From assembly GCF_017873245.1 (NCBI RefSeq), contig NZ_JAGGJY010000002.1:1-64000 (forward strand): a stretch of DNA of 64,000 nucleotides, given 5' to 3'. How positions within the stretch are numbered: the stretch's first letter is position 1; each line of letters begins with the position of its first letter. Positions 44,569-52,949 of this stretch are shown here, piece by piece. Origin of the DNA: Clostridium tertium (GTDB lineage Bacteria > Bacillota > Clostridia > Clostridiales > Clostridiaceae). The notes below the pieces were generated by a model. It was not told the origin of the DNA. It was given only the letters and a program-made list of their open reading frames with translations, and made no database searches. A program made the position numbers and the translations under genes.

Positions 44569-45288
44569 TTAAAGTAAATCACTTATGTGAAATTTTTTAT
44601 TTAAGGAATCTTCTAATTGCTTTCTTTTAAAATTATCTTCAAGGGCTTCTTTAGTATCATTTATTTTAATTTCACCATTATCAATTAAAATAATATAATC
44701 TGCAATCTTATCAAGATCGCTAGTTATATGAGTTGACATAAGAATACCTATATCTTGATTTAATATATCTTGTAGCATATTTAAAAAATCTTTTCTAAAA
44801 ACAGGATCAAATCCAGCAGTAGGTTCATCTAAGAGAAGAAACTTTGGACTATACGCCATAGCAAAGCTTACTTGAAATTTCATTTTCATACCTTTAGAAA
44901 ACTGATATAAGGGTTGCCCCTTAGGAATATTCATTTTATCTAGCCATATATAATAATCTTCCATACTCCAATTATTAAAATATTCTCCAAGGAGTACTCC
45001 ATTTTCATATGCTGTCTTATCCATAAAAAATGAAAGTTTTTCAGAAATTAGACCAATTTCTTGTTTTGCTTCAGAAGTGTTCTTTTTTATATCAATTCCA
45101 TTTATATTTACTTTTCCTTCAAAGTCAGTATCTAATCCAGATATAATATTAATAAGTGTAGTTTTCCCAGCTCCATTTACTCCAATAAGTCCTGTAAGAT
45201 ATCCTGGTTTAATTGTTAAAGAAACTGATTTAAGTGAAAACTCTTTATATTTTTTTACTATATTTTCACATTGTATACTATTTGTCAT
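44569..45288 (-). CDS. ABC transporter ATPase 2 (YtrB-like)
   Basis: A 239-residue ATPase with Walker A LIGVNGAGKTTLINII near residue 35, signature-region YQFSKGMKMKFQVSFAMAY (LSxGxxxR replaced by FSKGMKMK), Walker B FLLLDEPTAGFDP and switch His in LMSTHIT. The degenerate signature is typical of YtrB/EcsA-like ATPases of GntR-linked operons. It follows the GntR gene by 5 bases and precedes the small permease by 20. GGGAGATAGCCTTT sets the start. Confidence 0.88.
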   Translation of the reverse strand: MTNSIQCENIVKKYKEFSLKSVSLTIKPGYLTGLIGVNGAGKTTLINIISGLDTDFEGKVNINGIDIKKNTSEAKQEIGLISEKLSFFMDKTAYENGVLLGEYFNNWSMEDYYIWLDKMNIPKGQPLYQFSKGMKMKFQVSFAMAYSPKFLLLDEPTAGFDPVFRKDFLNMLQDILNQDIGILMSTHITSDLDKIADYIILIDNGEIKINDTKEALEDNFKRKQLEDSLNKKFHISDLL

Positions 45289-45293
45289 AAAGG

Positions 45294-45668
45294 CTATCTC
45301 CCTTCATATAAAGTCTTTAAAATATCTTGCATATCTTCAAGTGTAAGTTCTAATTTTTTACCCTCACTAATTAAACTTTCAAAATTATTTTCAAAATCCT
45401 TAAGCTGTTCCTCTCTAAGCTTTTGACGATTTGGCTCCTTTACGTAAAATCCCTTGCCTTGAACTGAATAAATTAATCCTTCCTTTTCTAGTTCTTCATA
45501 TGCACGTTTTGTGGTGATTACACTTATTTGAAGATCTCTAGCAAGAGATCTAATAGATGGTAACAAATCTCCTGGCATTATCTCTTCTTGTATAATTGAA
45601 TTTTTTATAGATTTAACTATTTGCTCATAAATTGAAATATTACTCTCTGTATCTAAAATAATATTCAT
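45294..45668 (-). CDS. GntR-family (YtrA subfamily) repressor
   Basis: A 124-residue regulator: a winged-helix domain (about 10-78; SIYEQIVKSIKNSIIQ, LLPSIRSLARDLQISVITTKRAYEELEKEGL shown in part) followed by a short helical dimerisation tail of about 45 residues. This size and lack of a ligand domain define the YtrA subfamily, which represses ABC operons induced by cell-wall antibiotics. It is the third gene of the operon, 2 bases after the first permease. The paired palindromes at the operon promoter (47321-47364) are its likely binding sites. Confidence 0.9.
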   Translation of the reverse strand: MNIILDTESNISIYEQIVKSIKNSIIQEEIMPGDLLPSIRSLARDLQISVITTKRAYEELEKEGLIYSVQGKGFYVKEPNRQKLREEQLKDFENNFESLISEGKKLELTLEDMQDILKTLYEGR

Positions 45669-45670
45669 TC

Positions 45671-46444
45671 TTAACCTTCTTTCGTATCTGGTATTTGTCT
45701 ATAAACATCTTCATATGAAAGAGATTTCTTTAGAATTGGATTTATACAACGATAAGCAATGTACGCATTTACTATAAGAGCTACACTCCAACCTATTACA
45801 CCTAAAAAATTCAATTGCACATTAAGAATAGACAATGAATAAAAAACTATAGCCTCCAGCATTAATAAACAAATCCAATAATAATTAACCATTTCTTCCT
45901 CTTTAGAATATATTATATATCCTTCTTTGTCTTTCTTTTTTAATCCTTGTTCACCTATACCTATTTTTAAATTAATATCTAATATAATAAAGAACCATAA
46001 AATAAGCTCTACTAAACTTAATATTATACCTCTGTTAAGAAAGATTCTTCCTATATAACTATAACTTGCTATAAAAATAAACATAAATCCCAAAATAATT
46101 TTTATAGCTAACTGTAAATACATATATTTCATTTTTTCCTTTTCACCTGCTGCACATACAAACATTGCTTTACTAAGCCTTAACGGGATTTTTTTGGTTA
46201 TATCGAACATAGTAATAAATGCTACTCCGTAAATAGCAGGAATAATCGATTTTAATATATGCTCCTCTAAAAGTAATTTAATTATAGTATCATTTGTTCT
46301 CGGCATATCCATAGGTATTTGTGGAACAATTATAATAGTTAATATATAAGTAGTTAAGAAAATAAATAAAATAATGTTAAGTCCAACATTTACCCATGTC
46401 TTTTTTAAGTTTACTAATAAATCATTTATAATAATTTTTAGCAT
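45671..46444 (-). CDS. ABC transporter membrane protein, permease 1
   Basis: A 257-residue integral membrane protein with about six hydrophobic segments (VGLNIILFIFLTTYILTII, IIPAIYGVAFITMFDI, LAIKIILGFMFIFIASYSY, LVELILWFFIILDINL, YYWICLLMLEAIVFYSL, GVIGWSVALIVNAYIAY). It overlaps the first ATPase gene by 7 bases and ends 2 bases before the GntR gene, so it is coupled to both. AAGGAGGGTACTCTAA precedes the ATG. It resembles the ABC-2-type permeases of Ytr operons; substrate unknown. Confidence 0.78.
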   Translation of the reverse strand: MLKIIINDLLVNLKKTWVNVGLNIILFIFLTTYILTIIIVPQIPMDMPRTNDTIIKLLLEEHILKSIIPAIYGVAFITMFDITKKIPLRLSKAMFVCAAGEKEKMKYMYLQLAIKIILGFMFIFIASYSYIGRIFLNRGIILSLVELILWFFIILDINLKIGIGEQGLKKKDKEGYIIYSKEEEMVNYYWICLLMLEAIVFYSLSILNVQLNFLGVIGWSVALIVNAYIAYRCINPILKKSLSYEDVYRQIPDTKEG

Positions 46445-47298
46445 TTAGAGTACCCTCCTTTGTCTAAATAATACATGACCTCTTCTATTATTGGCACTTT
46501 AACTTCCATATCTAAATAATCTTCTCCTTCTACCTTTTCAATAAAAGCACAATTATGATATTCTCCATATTCTCTATAAATAATATTAGAGAATTTAAGA
46601 TTTTCAATTTGTTCTTTAGTACCTTTAATGATTAGATATTTCTCCTGAAGCTCTTCTTTACTTAAATAGAAAAATATTTTTCCATTATGAAGTAATGCTA
46701 TATAATCTCCAACTTGATCAAGATCTTCTGTAATATGAGTAGAAAATAACACGCTTCTAGTTCCATCTTCTACAATTTCCTGCATACAATTTATAAGCTC
46801 TTTTCTAAATAAAGGGTTTAATCCTGCTGCTGGTTCATCCATTATAAATAGTTTTGCATCATGAGATAAAGCAAAGGCTAACTGGAATCTAACCTTTAAA
46901 CCTGCAGATAACTTACCTAATTTCTTCTTAAGAGGTACTTCAAAACGCTGACAAAATTTACGGAATAAATTTTCATCAAACTTACTATAAAGACTTCCAT
47001 AAATTTTTCCATTACTTATTACACTCATGCTATCCTCAAACATATTTTCATCAAGAACAAAACCAATTTGATCTTTTGCATCTTTTTCATTAGCATCCAT
47101 AGAAATGCCATTAATTTTTACACTTCCACTATCTTTCTTATATAAATTTAATATAGTATTAATAAGAGTTGTTTTACCTGAGCCATTTACCCCTACTAAT
47201 CCAACTATATAACCAGGCTCTATTTTCAAATTAATCCCTCTTAAATGTAAGCTTCCTATTTTCTTTCCTAAGTTTTCTATTTCCATCAAAGTAATCAT
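46438..47298 (-). CDS. ABC transporter ATPase 1 (YtrB-like)
   Basis: A 286-residue ATPase. Walker A is LVGVNGSGKTTLINTI near residue 40, the signature region is GKLSAGLKVRFQLAFALSH, Walker B is LFIMDEPAAGLNP, and the switch His is in LFSTHITED. About 70 C-terminal residues beyond the core have a mixed fold. It is paralogous to the ATPase at 44569-45288. It is first in the five-gene operon behind a promoter that overlaps GntR-type operators. AAGGAGGGACTTTA sets the start. Confidence 0.88.
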   Translation of the reverse strand: MITLMEIENLGKKIGSLHLRGINLKIEPGYIVGLVGVNGSGKTTLINTILNLYKKDSGSVKINGISMDANEKDAKDQIGFVLDENMFEDSMSVISNGKIYGSLYSKFDENLFRKFCQRFEVPLKKKLGKLSAGLKVRFQLAFALSHDAKLFIMDEPAAGLNPLFRKELINCMQEIVEDGTRSVLFSTHITEDLDQVGDYIALLHNGKIFFYLSKEELQEKYLIIKGTKEQIENLKFSNIIYREYGEYHNCAFIEKVEGEDYLDMEVKVPIIEEVMYYLDKGGYSKC

Positions 47299-47320
47299 TA
47301 AAGTCCCTCCTTATAAACAA

Positions 47321-47380
47321 CAGTATATATACTGTTTATATTTATATATACAGTATATATACTACTGGAAGCAATTTCAA
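47321..47380 (-). promoter_or_regulatory. Promoter with paired GntR-type operators of the ABC operon
   Basis: Two near-identical palindromes, CAGTATATATACTG (47321-47334) and CAGTATATATACTA (47351-47364), lie 30 bases apart centre to centre. On the minus strand TTGAAA (47380-47375), exactly 17 bases, TATACT (47357-47352) forms a near-consensus sigma-A promoter. Its -10 sits inside the distal palindrome, so a bound repressor would block it. The GntR/YtrA protein of this operon is the obvious candidate. Confidence 0.72.
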
Positions 47381-47433
47381 GTATTTTTTCTCTTTTTGTT
47401 CTTAATATTTTATTTAAATAATTTTAAATAAAA

Positions 47434-47702
47434 TAGGCCCAGTCTCAAAAATTTATTTAATATAGACTTTATTCAATTTTAGTAAGCTTTATTGCCTTTA
47501 AAAAGTTAATCTCTTATTTTATAAATGGCCTCACGAAACGACTCCCTTTTAATCAATTGATTTTACTTGCTTAAAGACCTTTTTAAACTTAAATAGAAAT
47601 TTTTTCTGTTATTTATATATACGCAAAAAGGGAAGTTCTGATTAGATTCGAACTTCCCTTTTTATCGGCTAATATCAAAATTTATTTTGATACAGCCCCT
47701 TT
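47434..47702. mobile_element. Probable transposon remnant or MITE (269 bp)
   Basis: The left end AGGCCCAGTCTCAAAA and the inverted right end AGGGGCTGTATCAAAA match at 11 of 16 positions and look like the GGGGCTGT.TCAAAA termini of IS1182-type elements. A short minus-strand tail reading GSRFVRPFIK then stop (around 47521-47550) could be the last codons of a lost transposase. A strong hairpin lies inside. There is no intact transposase. The rest of the 47299-47786 gap contains the operon promoter above and no other gene. Confidence 0.4.
47623..47665. terminator. Strong hairpin terminator beyond ygeX
   Basis: AAAAAGGGAAGTTC (47625-47638) pairs perfectly with GAACTTCCCTTTTT (47650-47663) around an 11-base loop, with A and T tracts on the two sides, so it can act in both directions. 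It is the first strong terminator downstream of the ygeYW-arcC-ygeX operon. Confidence 0.75.
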
Positions 47703-47786
47703 TTACACATTTATACTATCTAAATTTCTAGACCTAAAATTCCTAAAAAGCTGCTTAATTATCAATTATGCACTATCCATTGTCAA

Positions 47787-49001
47787 TTATCTATTATAGC
47801 TTCCTTCCCAAACAATTTCTCTATACTTAGCTGGATCGGTATCTCCTTCTGTGCTAAATAAAAGAACTCTTGAATTTTCATCTAAACCAATTGATTCTTT
47901 TAAATCCTTATACTCTGGATTTGTCATCAATTCATAAACTAATCCTAAAGTAACTGCTCCTGATTCTCCAGAAACAACTTTCTTATCTCCATTAAGTGGA
48001 TTTCCAAGAACCCTCATACCATTTGCAGCAACATAATTTGGAGCTGAAACGAAAACTTTTGAATGATTCTTTAAAACTTCAAAGCCTGTTATATTAACTT
48101 CACCACATGCAAGTCCAGCCATTATTGTTGGCATATCTCCACCAACAGCTCTTGGTTTTCCATCATTTGCTATAGCTGATTCATAATAACATGCAGCTTC
48201 TTTAGCTTCAACTACAACAGTAGTTGGGCAATCTTCACCAAATACTGAAGCAAAGAATCCTTGTATTCCACCAGCTAGTGATCCAACCCCTGCTTGTAAG
48301 AAAATATGAGTTGGTCTTTCTACTTTATAATCATTTCTTAATTGCTCTAATGCTTCAAGTCCCATAGTTCCATATCCTTGCATTATCCATGCTGGGATTT
48401 CTTCATATCCGTCCCAAGCTGTATCTTGAACTACTACTCCATTATGCTCTTCAGCATATTTAGCTGCAAGTCTTACAGCATCATCATAATTCATATCTGT
48501 AATTGAAGCATCTGCTCCTTCTTTTCTGATATTTTCTAGTCTTATTAATGAAGAGCCCTTTGGCATATAAACTACTGATTTTTGTTTTAATCTATTAGCT
48601 GTCCATGCAACACCTCTACCATGATTCCCATCTGTTGCAGTTACAAAAGTTATATCTCCAAGCTTTTCTCTAACTTCATCTGAAGTTAACTTTTCATATG
48701 GTAATTCTGATATATCCATATTTAATCTTTGTGCCAAGTATTTTCCCATTGAATAAGATCCACCTAAAACTTTAAAAGCATTTAATCCAAATCTATATGA
48801 TTCATCTTTTAAATAAACTCCGCCAAGTCCTAGTCTTTCACTTAAATTTTCTAAATTAACTAATGGTGTAACACTATATTCTGGAAAACTCTTATGAAAG
48901 TTTCTAGCTTTATTTATTTCATCCATATTTAAAAAATCCAAATCACCATCTATTTTGCTTTTTGGCATTGTATTTTCTTTCCATAGTATCTTTTCTCCCA
49001 T
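47787..49001 (-). CDS. ygeX: Diaminopropionate ammonia-lyase
   Basis: A 404-residue fold-type II PLP enzyme that converts 2,3-diaminopropionate to pyruvate and two ammonia. The PLP Lys lies in FGLNAFKVLGGSYSMG near residue 78, the substrate loop is VTATDGNHGRGVAW near 120, and the glycine-rich phosphate loop is FLQAGVGSLAGG near 235; the C-terminal LLFSTEGDTDP is typical. The length matches E. coli YgeX. GTAGGAGGCTTAATA precedes the ATG. It is last in the operon, 14 bases after arcC. The ygeX/ygeW/ygeY set is known from anaerobic purine and urate breakdown in gut bacteria. Confidence 0.95.
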   Translation of the reverse strand: MGEKILWKENTMPKSKIDGDLDFLNMDEINKARNFHKSFPEYSVTPLVNLENLSERLGLGGVYLKDESYRFGLNAFKVLGGSYSMGKYLAQRLNMDISELPYEKLTSDEVREKLGDITFVTATDGNHGRGVAWTANRLKQKSVVYMPKGSSLIRLENIRKEGADASITDMNYDDAVRLAAKYAEEHNGVVVQDTAWDGYEEIPAWIMQGYGTMGLEALEQLRNDYKVERPTHIFLQAGVGSLAGGIQGFFASVFGEDCPTTVVVEAKEAACYYESAIANDGKPRAVGGDMPTIMAGLACGEVNITGFEVLKNHSKVFVSAPNYVAANGMRVLGNPLNGDKKVVSGESGAVTLGLVYELMTNPEYKDLKESIGLDENSRVLLFSTEGDTDPAKYREIVWEGSYNR

Positions 49002-49015
49002 TATTAAGCCTCCTA

Positions 49016-49948
49016 CTATCTAATTATTCTTGTTCCAGTCTTTCCTTGAATTCCATCTTTAGCTTTTTCTAACAATGTAATAAGTGCATGTCTTCCCTCT
49101 TTCGATTCTGCAAACTCTATACCTGCCTCTACCTTTGGCTTCATTGATCCTGGAGCAAAGTGTCCTTCTTCAACATATTTCTTCATTTCTTCTACTGTAA
49201 CTTTATCTAGCCACTCTTCATTTTCCTTACCATAATTTATGGCAGCCTTTTCTACTGCTGTTAATATAATTAAAAAATCAGCATCTAAATCTTTAGCTAA
49301 TGTAGCACTTGCAAAATCCTTATCTATAACAGCACTTGCTCCTCTTAAATGGTTTCCTTCTTTAATTACTGGAATACCACCACCACCACAAGCAATTACA
49401 ACACTTCCTGAATCTGCTAAGCTTTTAATAGTTTCAATTTCTACAATACTCTTTGGTTTTGGAGAAGCTACAACCCTTCTATATCCTCTACCAGCATCTT
49501 CAACAACATTAATTCCCTTTGAAATTAAAACATCAGCTTCTTCCTTTGTCATAAAGCTTCCTATTGGCTTTGTTGGATTTTCAAATGCTTTATCATTTTT
49601 ATCTACTTCTACTTGAGTAATAATTGTAGCAACAGATTTATTTATATTTCTGCTTAATAGTTCTTCTCTAAGTGCATTTTGTAAATCATATCCCACATAT
49701 CCTTGGCTCATTGCAACACATACAGACATTGGAATTGATGAGTATTTATGCTCTGCTTTAGTTAGTGCATCCATAGCAAGATTTATCATACCTACTTGTG
49801 GTCCATTTCCATGAGATATTACAACATCATGTCCTTCTTCAATTAAATCTACTATAGCCTTTGCAGTTGATTTAACTGCACCCATTTGTTCTTCTAAATT
49901 ATTTCCTAACGCATTTCCACCTAATGCTATTACAATTTTCTTTTTCAT
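49016..49948 (-). CDS. arcC: Carbamate kinase
   Basis: A 310-residue amino-acid-kinase-fold enzyme that makes ATP from carbamoyl phosphate and ADP, releasing ammonia and CO2. Motifs are IVIALGGNALG at the N-terminus, VISHGNGPQVGM near 45, VIACGGGGIPV near 205 and LTAVEKAAINYG near 250, with the C-terminal FAPGSMKPKVEAG. ATG 49948 follows GAGGGAGAGAATT; a 5-codon extension is rejected. It lies between ygeW and ygeX, so it should use the carbamoyl phosphate released by phosphorolysis in the YgeW step. The homologue in the E. coli ygeW region is YqeA. Confidence 0.95.
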   Translation of the reverse strand: MKKKIVIALGGNALGNNLEEQMGAVKSTAKAIVDLIEEGHDVVISHGNGPQVGMINLAMDALTKAEHKYSSIPMSVCVAMSQGYVGYDLQNALREELLSRNINKSVATIITQVEVDKNDKAFENPTKPIGSFMTKEEADVLISKGINVVEDAGRGYRRVVASPKPKSIVEIETIKSLADSGSVVIACGGGGIPVIKEGNHLRGASAVIDKDFASATLAKDLDADFLIILTAVEKAAINYGKENEEWLDKVTVEEMKKYVEEGHFAPGSMKPKVEAGIEFAESKEGRHALITLLEKAKDGIQGKTGTRIIR

Positions 49949-50056
49949 AATTCTCTCCCTCAAATTCTTAGAATATATGATTAATTTGAATGTTTAGGGC
50001 TTTTATCCTTATATTGTCTTTGGATAAAAGCCCATATATTTTATATAGTGTTAAGC

Positions 50057-51250
50057 TTATTTAACTTGACGATCCTTCTTAGCTTCTTCTAATTTAGCTA
50101 AAACTTCTTGTGGATCCTTAACTTTGCTTAAGAAAATCATAGCTGCAATTACATATGGCTTGTAGCTAGCTTCTTTGTAAAGAGGTTTTCTATATCTATC
50201 AAATACTGAAGCATCAACTTCCCCAGTTTCACAGCTAACACCTGTAATATCTGCTGGTAAGCAATGTAAATATAATGCTTTTCCATCTTTAGTTGTCTTC
50301 ATTAATTCTTCAGTACATTGCCAATCTTTATGTTCAGCATTTTGTGCTAATAATTCTTTTTCTAATTCCTTTATTCCATCGAAATCTCCATTTCCATATA
50401 AATCTGTTCTCTTTTCCATAGCAACAAATGGAGCCCAGCTCTTTGGATATACGATATCAGCTTCTTTAAATGCTTCTTCCATTGAATTAGTCTTTGTAAA
50501 TGATCCACCTGAAAGTTTAGCATTTTCTTTAGCAATTTCTTCGACTTCTGGCATTACTTCATATCCTTCTGGGTGAGCTAAAACAACATCCATACCGAAT
50601 CTTGTTAATAATCCAATTATTCCTTGAGGAACTGATAATGGTTTTCCATAAGATGGAGAATAAGCCCAAGTCATAGCTACTTTTTTACCCTTTAAGTTTT
50701 CTATTCCACCAAATTCATTAATTAAATGAAGGGCATCAGCCATAGCTTGTGTTGGATGGTCAATATCACATTGTAAATCAACTAAAGTTGGAATTTGTTC
50801 TAAAGTTCCTTCTTCATATCCTTCTCTTACAGCCTTTGATACTTCTCTCATGTAAGTATTTCCTTTTCCGATATACATATCATCTCTGATACCTATAACA
50901 TCAGCCATAAATGAAACCATGTTTGCTGTTTCTCTAACAGTTTCACCATGTGCTACTTGTGATTTTCCTTCATCTAAATCTTGAACTTCTAAGCCTAAAA
51001 GGTTACAAGCTGATGCAAAGCTAAATCTTGTTCTTGTTGAGTTATCTCTAAACAAAGAAATTCCAAGTCCACTATCAAATATTTTTGTAGAAATATTATT
51101 TTTTCTTAAATCTCTTAAAGCTTCTGCAACTGTAAATACAGCTTTTAATTCATCGTCGCTTTTTTTCCAAGTCTCCATAAAGTCTTCGTTATGCATTTTT
51201 GAGAAATCTAATTGATTAAGTTCATTAATATATTTGTCCATTAAAGCCAT
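50057..51250 (-). CDS. ygeW: Knotted carbamoyltransferase YgeW
   Basis: A 397-residue trans-carbamoylase of the YgeW family, the same length as E. coli YgeW. The carbamoyl-phosphate loop is FRDNSTRTRFSFASA near residue 72, the QVAHGETVRETANM segment lies near 105, DIDHPTQAMADAL near 170 and LYLHCLPADITG near 325. The native substrate is unproven; a carbamoylated diaminopropionate-type compound has been suggested for this pathway. ATG 51250 behind GGTAGGAATTTAAAA is preferred over one seven codons upstream. It is second in the operon, 64 bases after ygeY. Its likely partner is the adjacent carbamate kinase. Confidence 0.95.
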   Translation of the reverse strand: MALMDKYINELNQLDFSKMHNEDFMETWKKSDDELKAVFTVAEALRDLRKNNISTKIFDSGLGISLFRDNSTRTRFSFASACNLLGLEVQDLDEGKSQVAHGETVRETANMVSFMADVIGIRDDMYIGKGNTYMREVSKAVREGYEEGTLEQIPTLVDLQCDIDHPTQAMADALHLINEFGGIENLKGKKVAMTWAYSPSYGKPLSVPQGIIGLLTRFGMDVVLAHPEGYEVMPEVEEIAKENAKLSGGSFTKTNSMEEAFKEADIVYPKSWAPFVAMEKRTDLYGNGDFDGIKELEKELLAQNAEHKDWQCTEELMKTTKDGKALYLHCLPADITGVSCETGEVDASVFDRYRKPLYKEASYKPYVIAAMIFLSKVKDPQEVLAKLEEAKKDRQVK

Positions 51251-51314
51251 TTTTAAATTCCTACCCTTCATTATCTTAATTTTTTTTATACAAATTTAAA
51301 ATTAAATTATTTTA

Positions 51315-52631
51315 TTATTTTTCTTTGTTAGTACAATAAATTGTTGGTAATGCAGCATATACAGCAGCACATTTAACTAAATCTTCTTTCCAAGTCTTTT
51401 CATTTGGAGCATGTGCTTCTGCTTCTGCTCCAGGTCCAAATCCTATTACAGGAATTCCATTACGTCCCATTATAGAAACACCATTTGTTGAGAATGTCCA
51501 TTTATCTGTAAGTGGACGAGCTTTTCTCATTTCGTCAGTTACTGCAGCCCCACTTCTTGTTGTTCCATAAAGACCTTCATATGACTCTTCCATTGCTTTT
51601 GTTACAATATGATCTTCTGGAATTACCCAAGTTGGGAAGTAACATTCAATTGGATATACTAATCCTGTATAGCTTGGCCTATCATAGTTATACATACTTA
51701 CTGTTGCATTATATTTTTTAACAGCTGGAAGATTACGAATTTCTTCTAAACAACTTTCCCAAGTTTCCCCTGCTGTCATACGACGATCTAAAGAAATTGA
51801 GCATGAATCAGCAACAGCACAACGACTTGGAGAAGTATAGAATATTTGAGAAGTTGTAACTGTACCTCTTCCTAAGAAGTTAGCTTCTTTCCATTCTGAG
51901 TTATATTTTTCATCTAGCATTTTTACTAAGCCTTTAATTTCTTTATCATCAGCTGCATTATTTTCATTAAGGTCACGAATATTCATTAATATTTCAGCCA
52001 TTTTGTAAATTGCATTATCTCCTCTTTCTGGAGCTGAGCCATGGCATGAAACTCCTTGAACATCGACACGAATTTCCATACGACCTCTTTGTCCTCTATA
52101 GATACCACCATCTGTTGGCTCTGTGGAAACTACAAATTCTGGTCTTATATTATCTTCTTTAATTATATATTCCCAGCAAAGTCCATCACAGTCTTCTTCT
52201 TGAACTGAGCCAACAACTAATGCTGTATATTTTTCACTTAAAAGATCTAAGTCTTTCATTATTTTTGCACCATAAACAGCTGAAACTATTCCTCCTAATT
52301 GATCAGAAGTACCACGTCCACCTATTTCAGTATCAGTTTCATATCCTTCATATGGGTCAAAGTTCCAGTTAGCTCTATTTCCTATACCAACAGTATCAAT
52401 ATGTGCATCAAATCCTATTAATGTTTCTCCTGTTCCCATATATCCTAGAACATTACCTTGTGGGTCTATTTCAACTTTATTAAAGCCTAATGATCTCATT
52501 TCTTCAGCTATACGGTTAATAACACCTTTTTCTTCACAACTTTCTCCAGGAATAGCAACTAAATCTCTTAAAAATTTAGTCATTTGAACTTTATATCCCT
52601 CTGCTTGTGATTTAATATTTGTAAAATCCAT
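51315..52631 (-). CDS. ygeY: YgeY family selenium metabolism-linked M20 hydrolase
   Basis: A 438-residue zinc amidohydrolase of the M20 family. Metal-site motifs are [11 protein letters not shown] near residue 78, [11 protein letters not shown] near 118 (bridging Asp), [10 protein letters not shown] near 150 (catalytic Glu pair) and [12 protein letters not shown] near 210; the C-terminal ligand is in [10 protein letters not shown]. It belongs to the subgroup named for its co-occurrence with selenium metabolism. AAGGGGGAAAAGAAT precedes the ATG. It is first in the four-gene operon and lies directly behind a sigma-54-type promoter (52705-52721). It probably hydrolyses an acyl- or carbamoyl-amino intermediate of purine breakdown. 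Confidence 0.94.
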   Translation of the reverse strand: MDFTNIKSQAEGYKVQMTKFLRDLVAIPGESCEEKGVINRIAEEMRSLGFNKVEIDPQGNVLGYMGTGETLIGFDAHIDTVGIGNRANWNFDPYEGYETDTEIGGRGTSDQLGGIVSAVYGAKIMKDLDLLSEKYTALVVGSVQEEDCDGLCWEYIIKEDNIRPEFVVSTEPTDGGIYRGQRGRMEIRVDVQGVSCHGSAPERGDNAIYKMAEILMNIRDLNENNAADDKEIKGLVKMLDEKYNSEWKEANFLGRGTVTTSQIFYTSPSRCAVADSCSISLDRRMTAGETWESCLEEIRNLPAVKKYNATVSMYNYDRPSYTGLVYPIECYFPTWVIPEDHIVTKAMEESYEGLYGTTRSGAAVTDEMRKARPLTDKWTFSTNGVSIMGRNGIPVIGFGPGAEAEAHAPNEKTWKEDLVKCAAVYAALPTIYCTNKEK

Positions 52632-52704
52632 ATTCTTTTCCCCCTTATAGTTTGAATATATTTAATTATTTAATATTATTATTAAAATCATCATTTATAT
52701 CTAT

Positions 52705-52721
52705 AGCAAAACTCATGCCAA
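52705..52721 (-). promoter_or_regulatory. Sigma-54 (-24/-12) promoter of the ygeY operon
   Basis: On the minus strand TTGGCATG-AGTT-TTGCT (52721-52705) matches the consensus TTGGCACG-N4-TTGCW with one difference. The invariant GG (52719-52718) and GC (52707-52706) are separated by exactly 10 bases, as sigma-54 requires. It lies 74-90 bases before the ygeY ATG. An enhancer-binding activator is therefore needed; E. coli encodes one (YgeV) beside its ygeWXY genes, but none is in this window. Confidence 0.8.
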
Positions 52722-52802
52722 CTTTTTTACTAATTATTAATATGATTTATTAGTATTTTTATGATTTCAAGCCATTTTTCACCTCTTATTTTATTAAAAA
52801 AA

Positions 52803-52832
52803 TAAAGGATTATCATTTTGATAATCCTTTAT
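52803..52832 (-). terminator. Terminator of the NADH oxidase gene, containing palindrome 1
   Basis: AAAGGATTATC (52804-52814) pairs with GATAATCCTTT (52820-52830) and on the minus strand is followed by ATTTTTTTTAAT, so it should end the nox transcript. Its core is the 16-mer that is repeated at 52886, so it may also be a protein-binding site. Confidence 0.7.
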
Positions 52833-52901
52833 CACTTTGGTTAAATCCAGCATTTTATAAGGTTTTCGAGGTTAATTTTACATTTTTATCATTTTGATAA
52901 T
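52810..52901. promoter_or_regulatory. Two identical palindromes, candidate sigma-54 enhancer sites
   Basis: The 16-mer TTATCATTTTGATAAT occurs exactly twice, at 52810-52825 and 52886-52901, 76 bases apart. Each contains the inverted repeat TTATCA-TTT-TGATAA. Their centres lie roughly 100 and 175 bases upstream of the -24 element, the usual range for enhancer-binding activators. The second copy is flanked by a weaker outer repeat (TTTTACAT and ATGTAAAA). The intergenic gap 52632-52949 holds no gene. Confidence 0.55.
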
Positions 52902-52949
52902 GTAAAATTTTTAATAATTTATCATTATCCATTTTTATTACTTTTCACA

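Noticed and set aside
44030-47298. Reading the two ATPase-permease pairs as one duplicated unit with identical sequence
   Set aside because: The ATPases and permeases are clearly different in length and sequence; this is the usual layout of YtrA-type operons and not a recent duplication.
49239-49616. 125-codon plus-strand frame inside arcC
   Set aside because: A shadow of the carbamate kinase gene; no ribosome binding site and no family.
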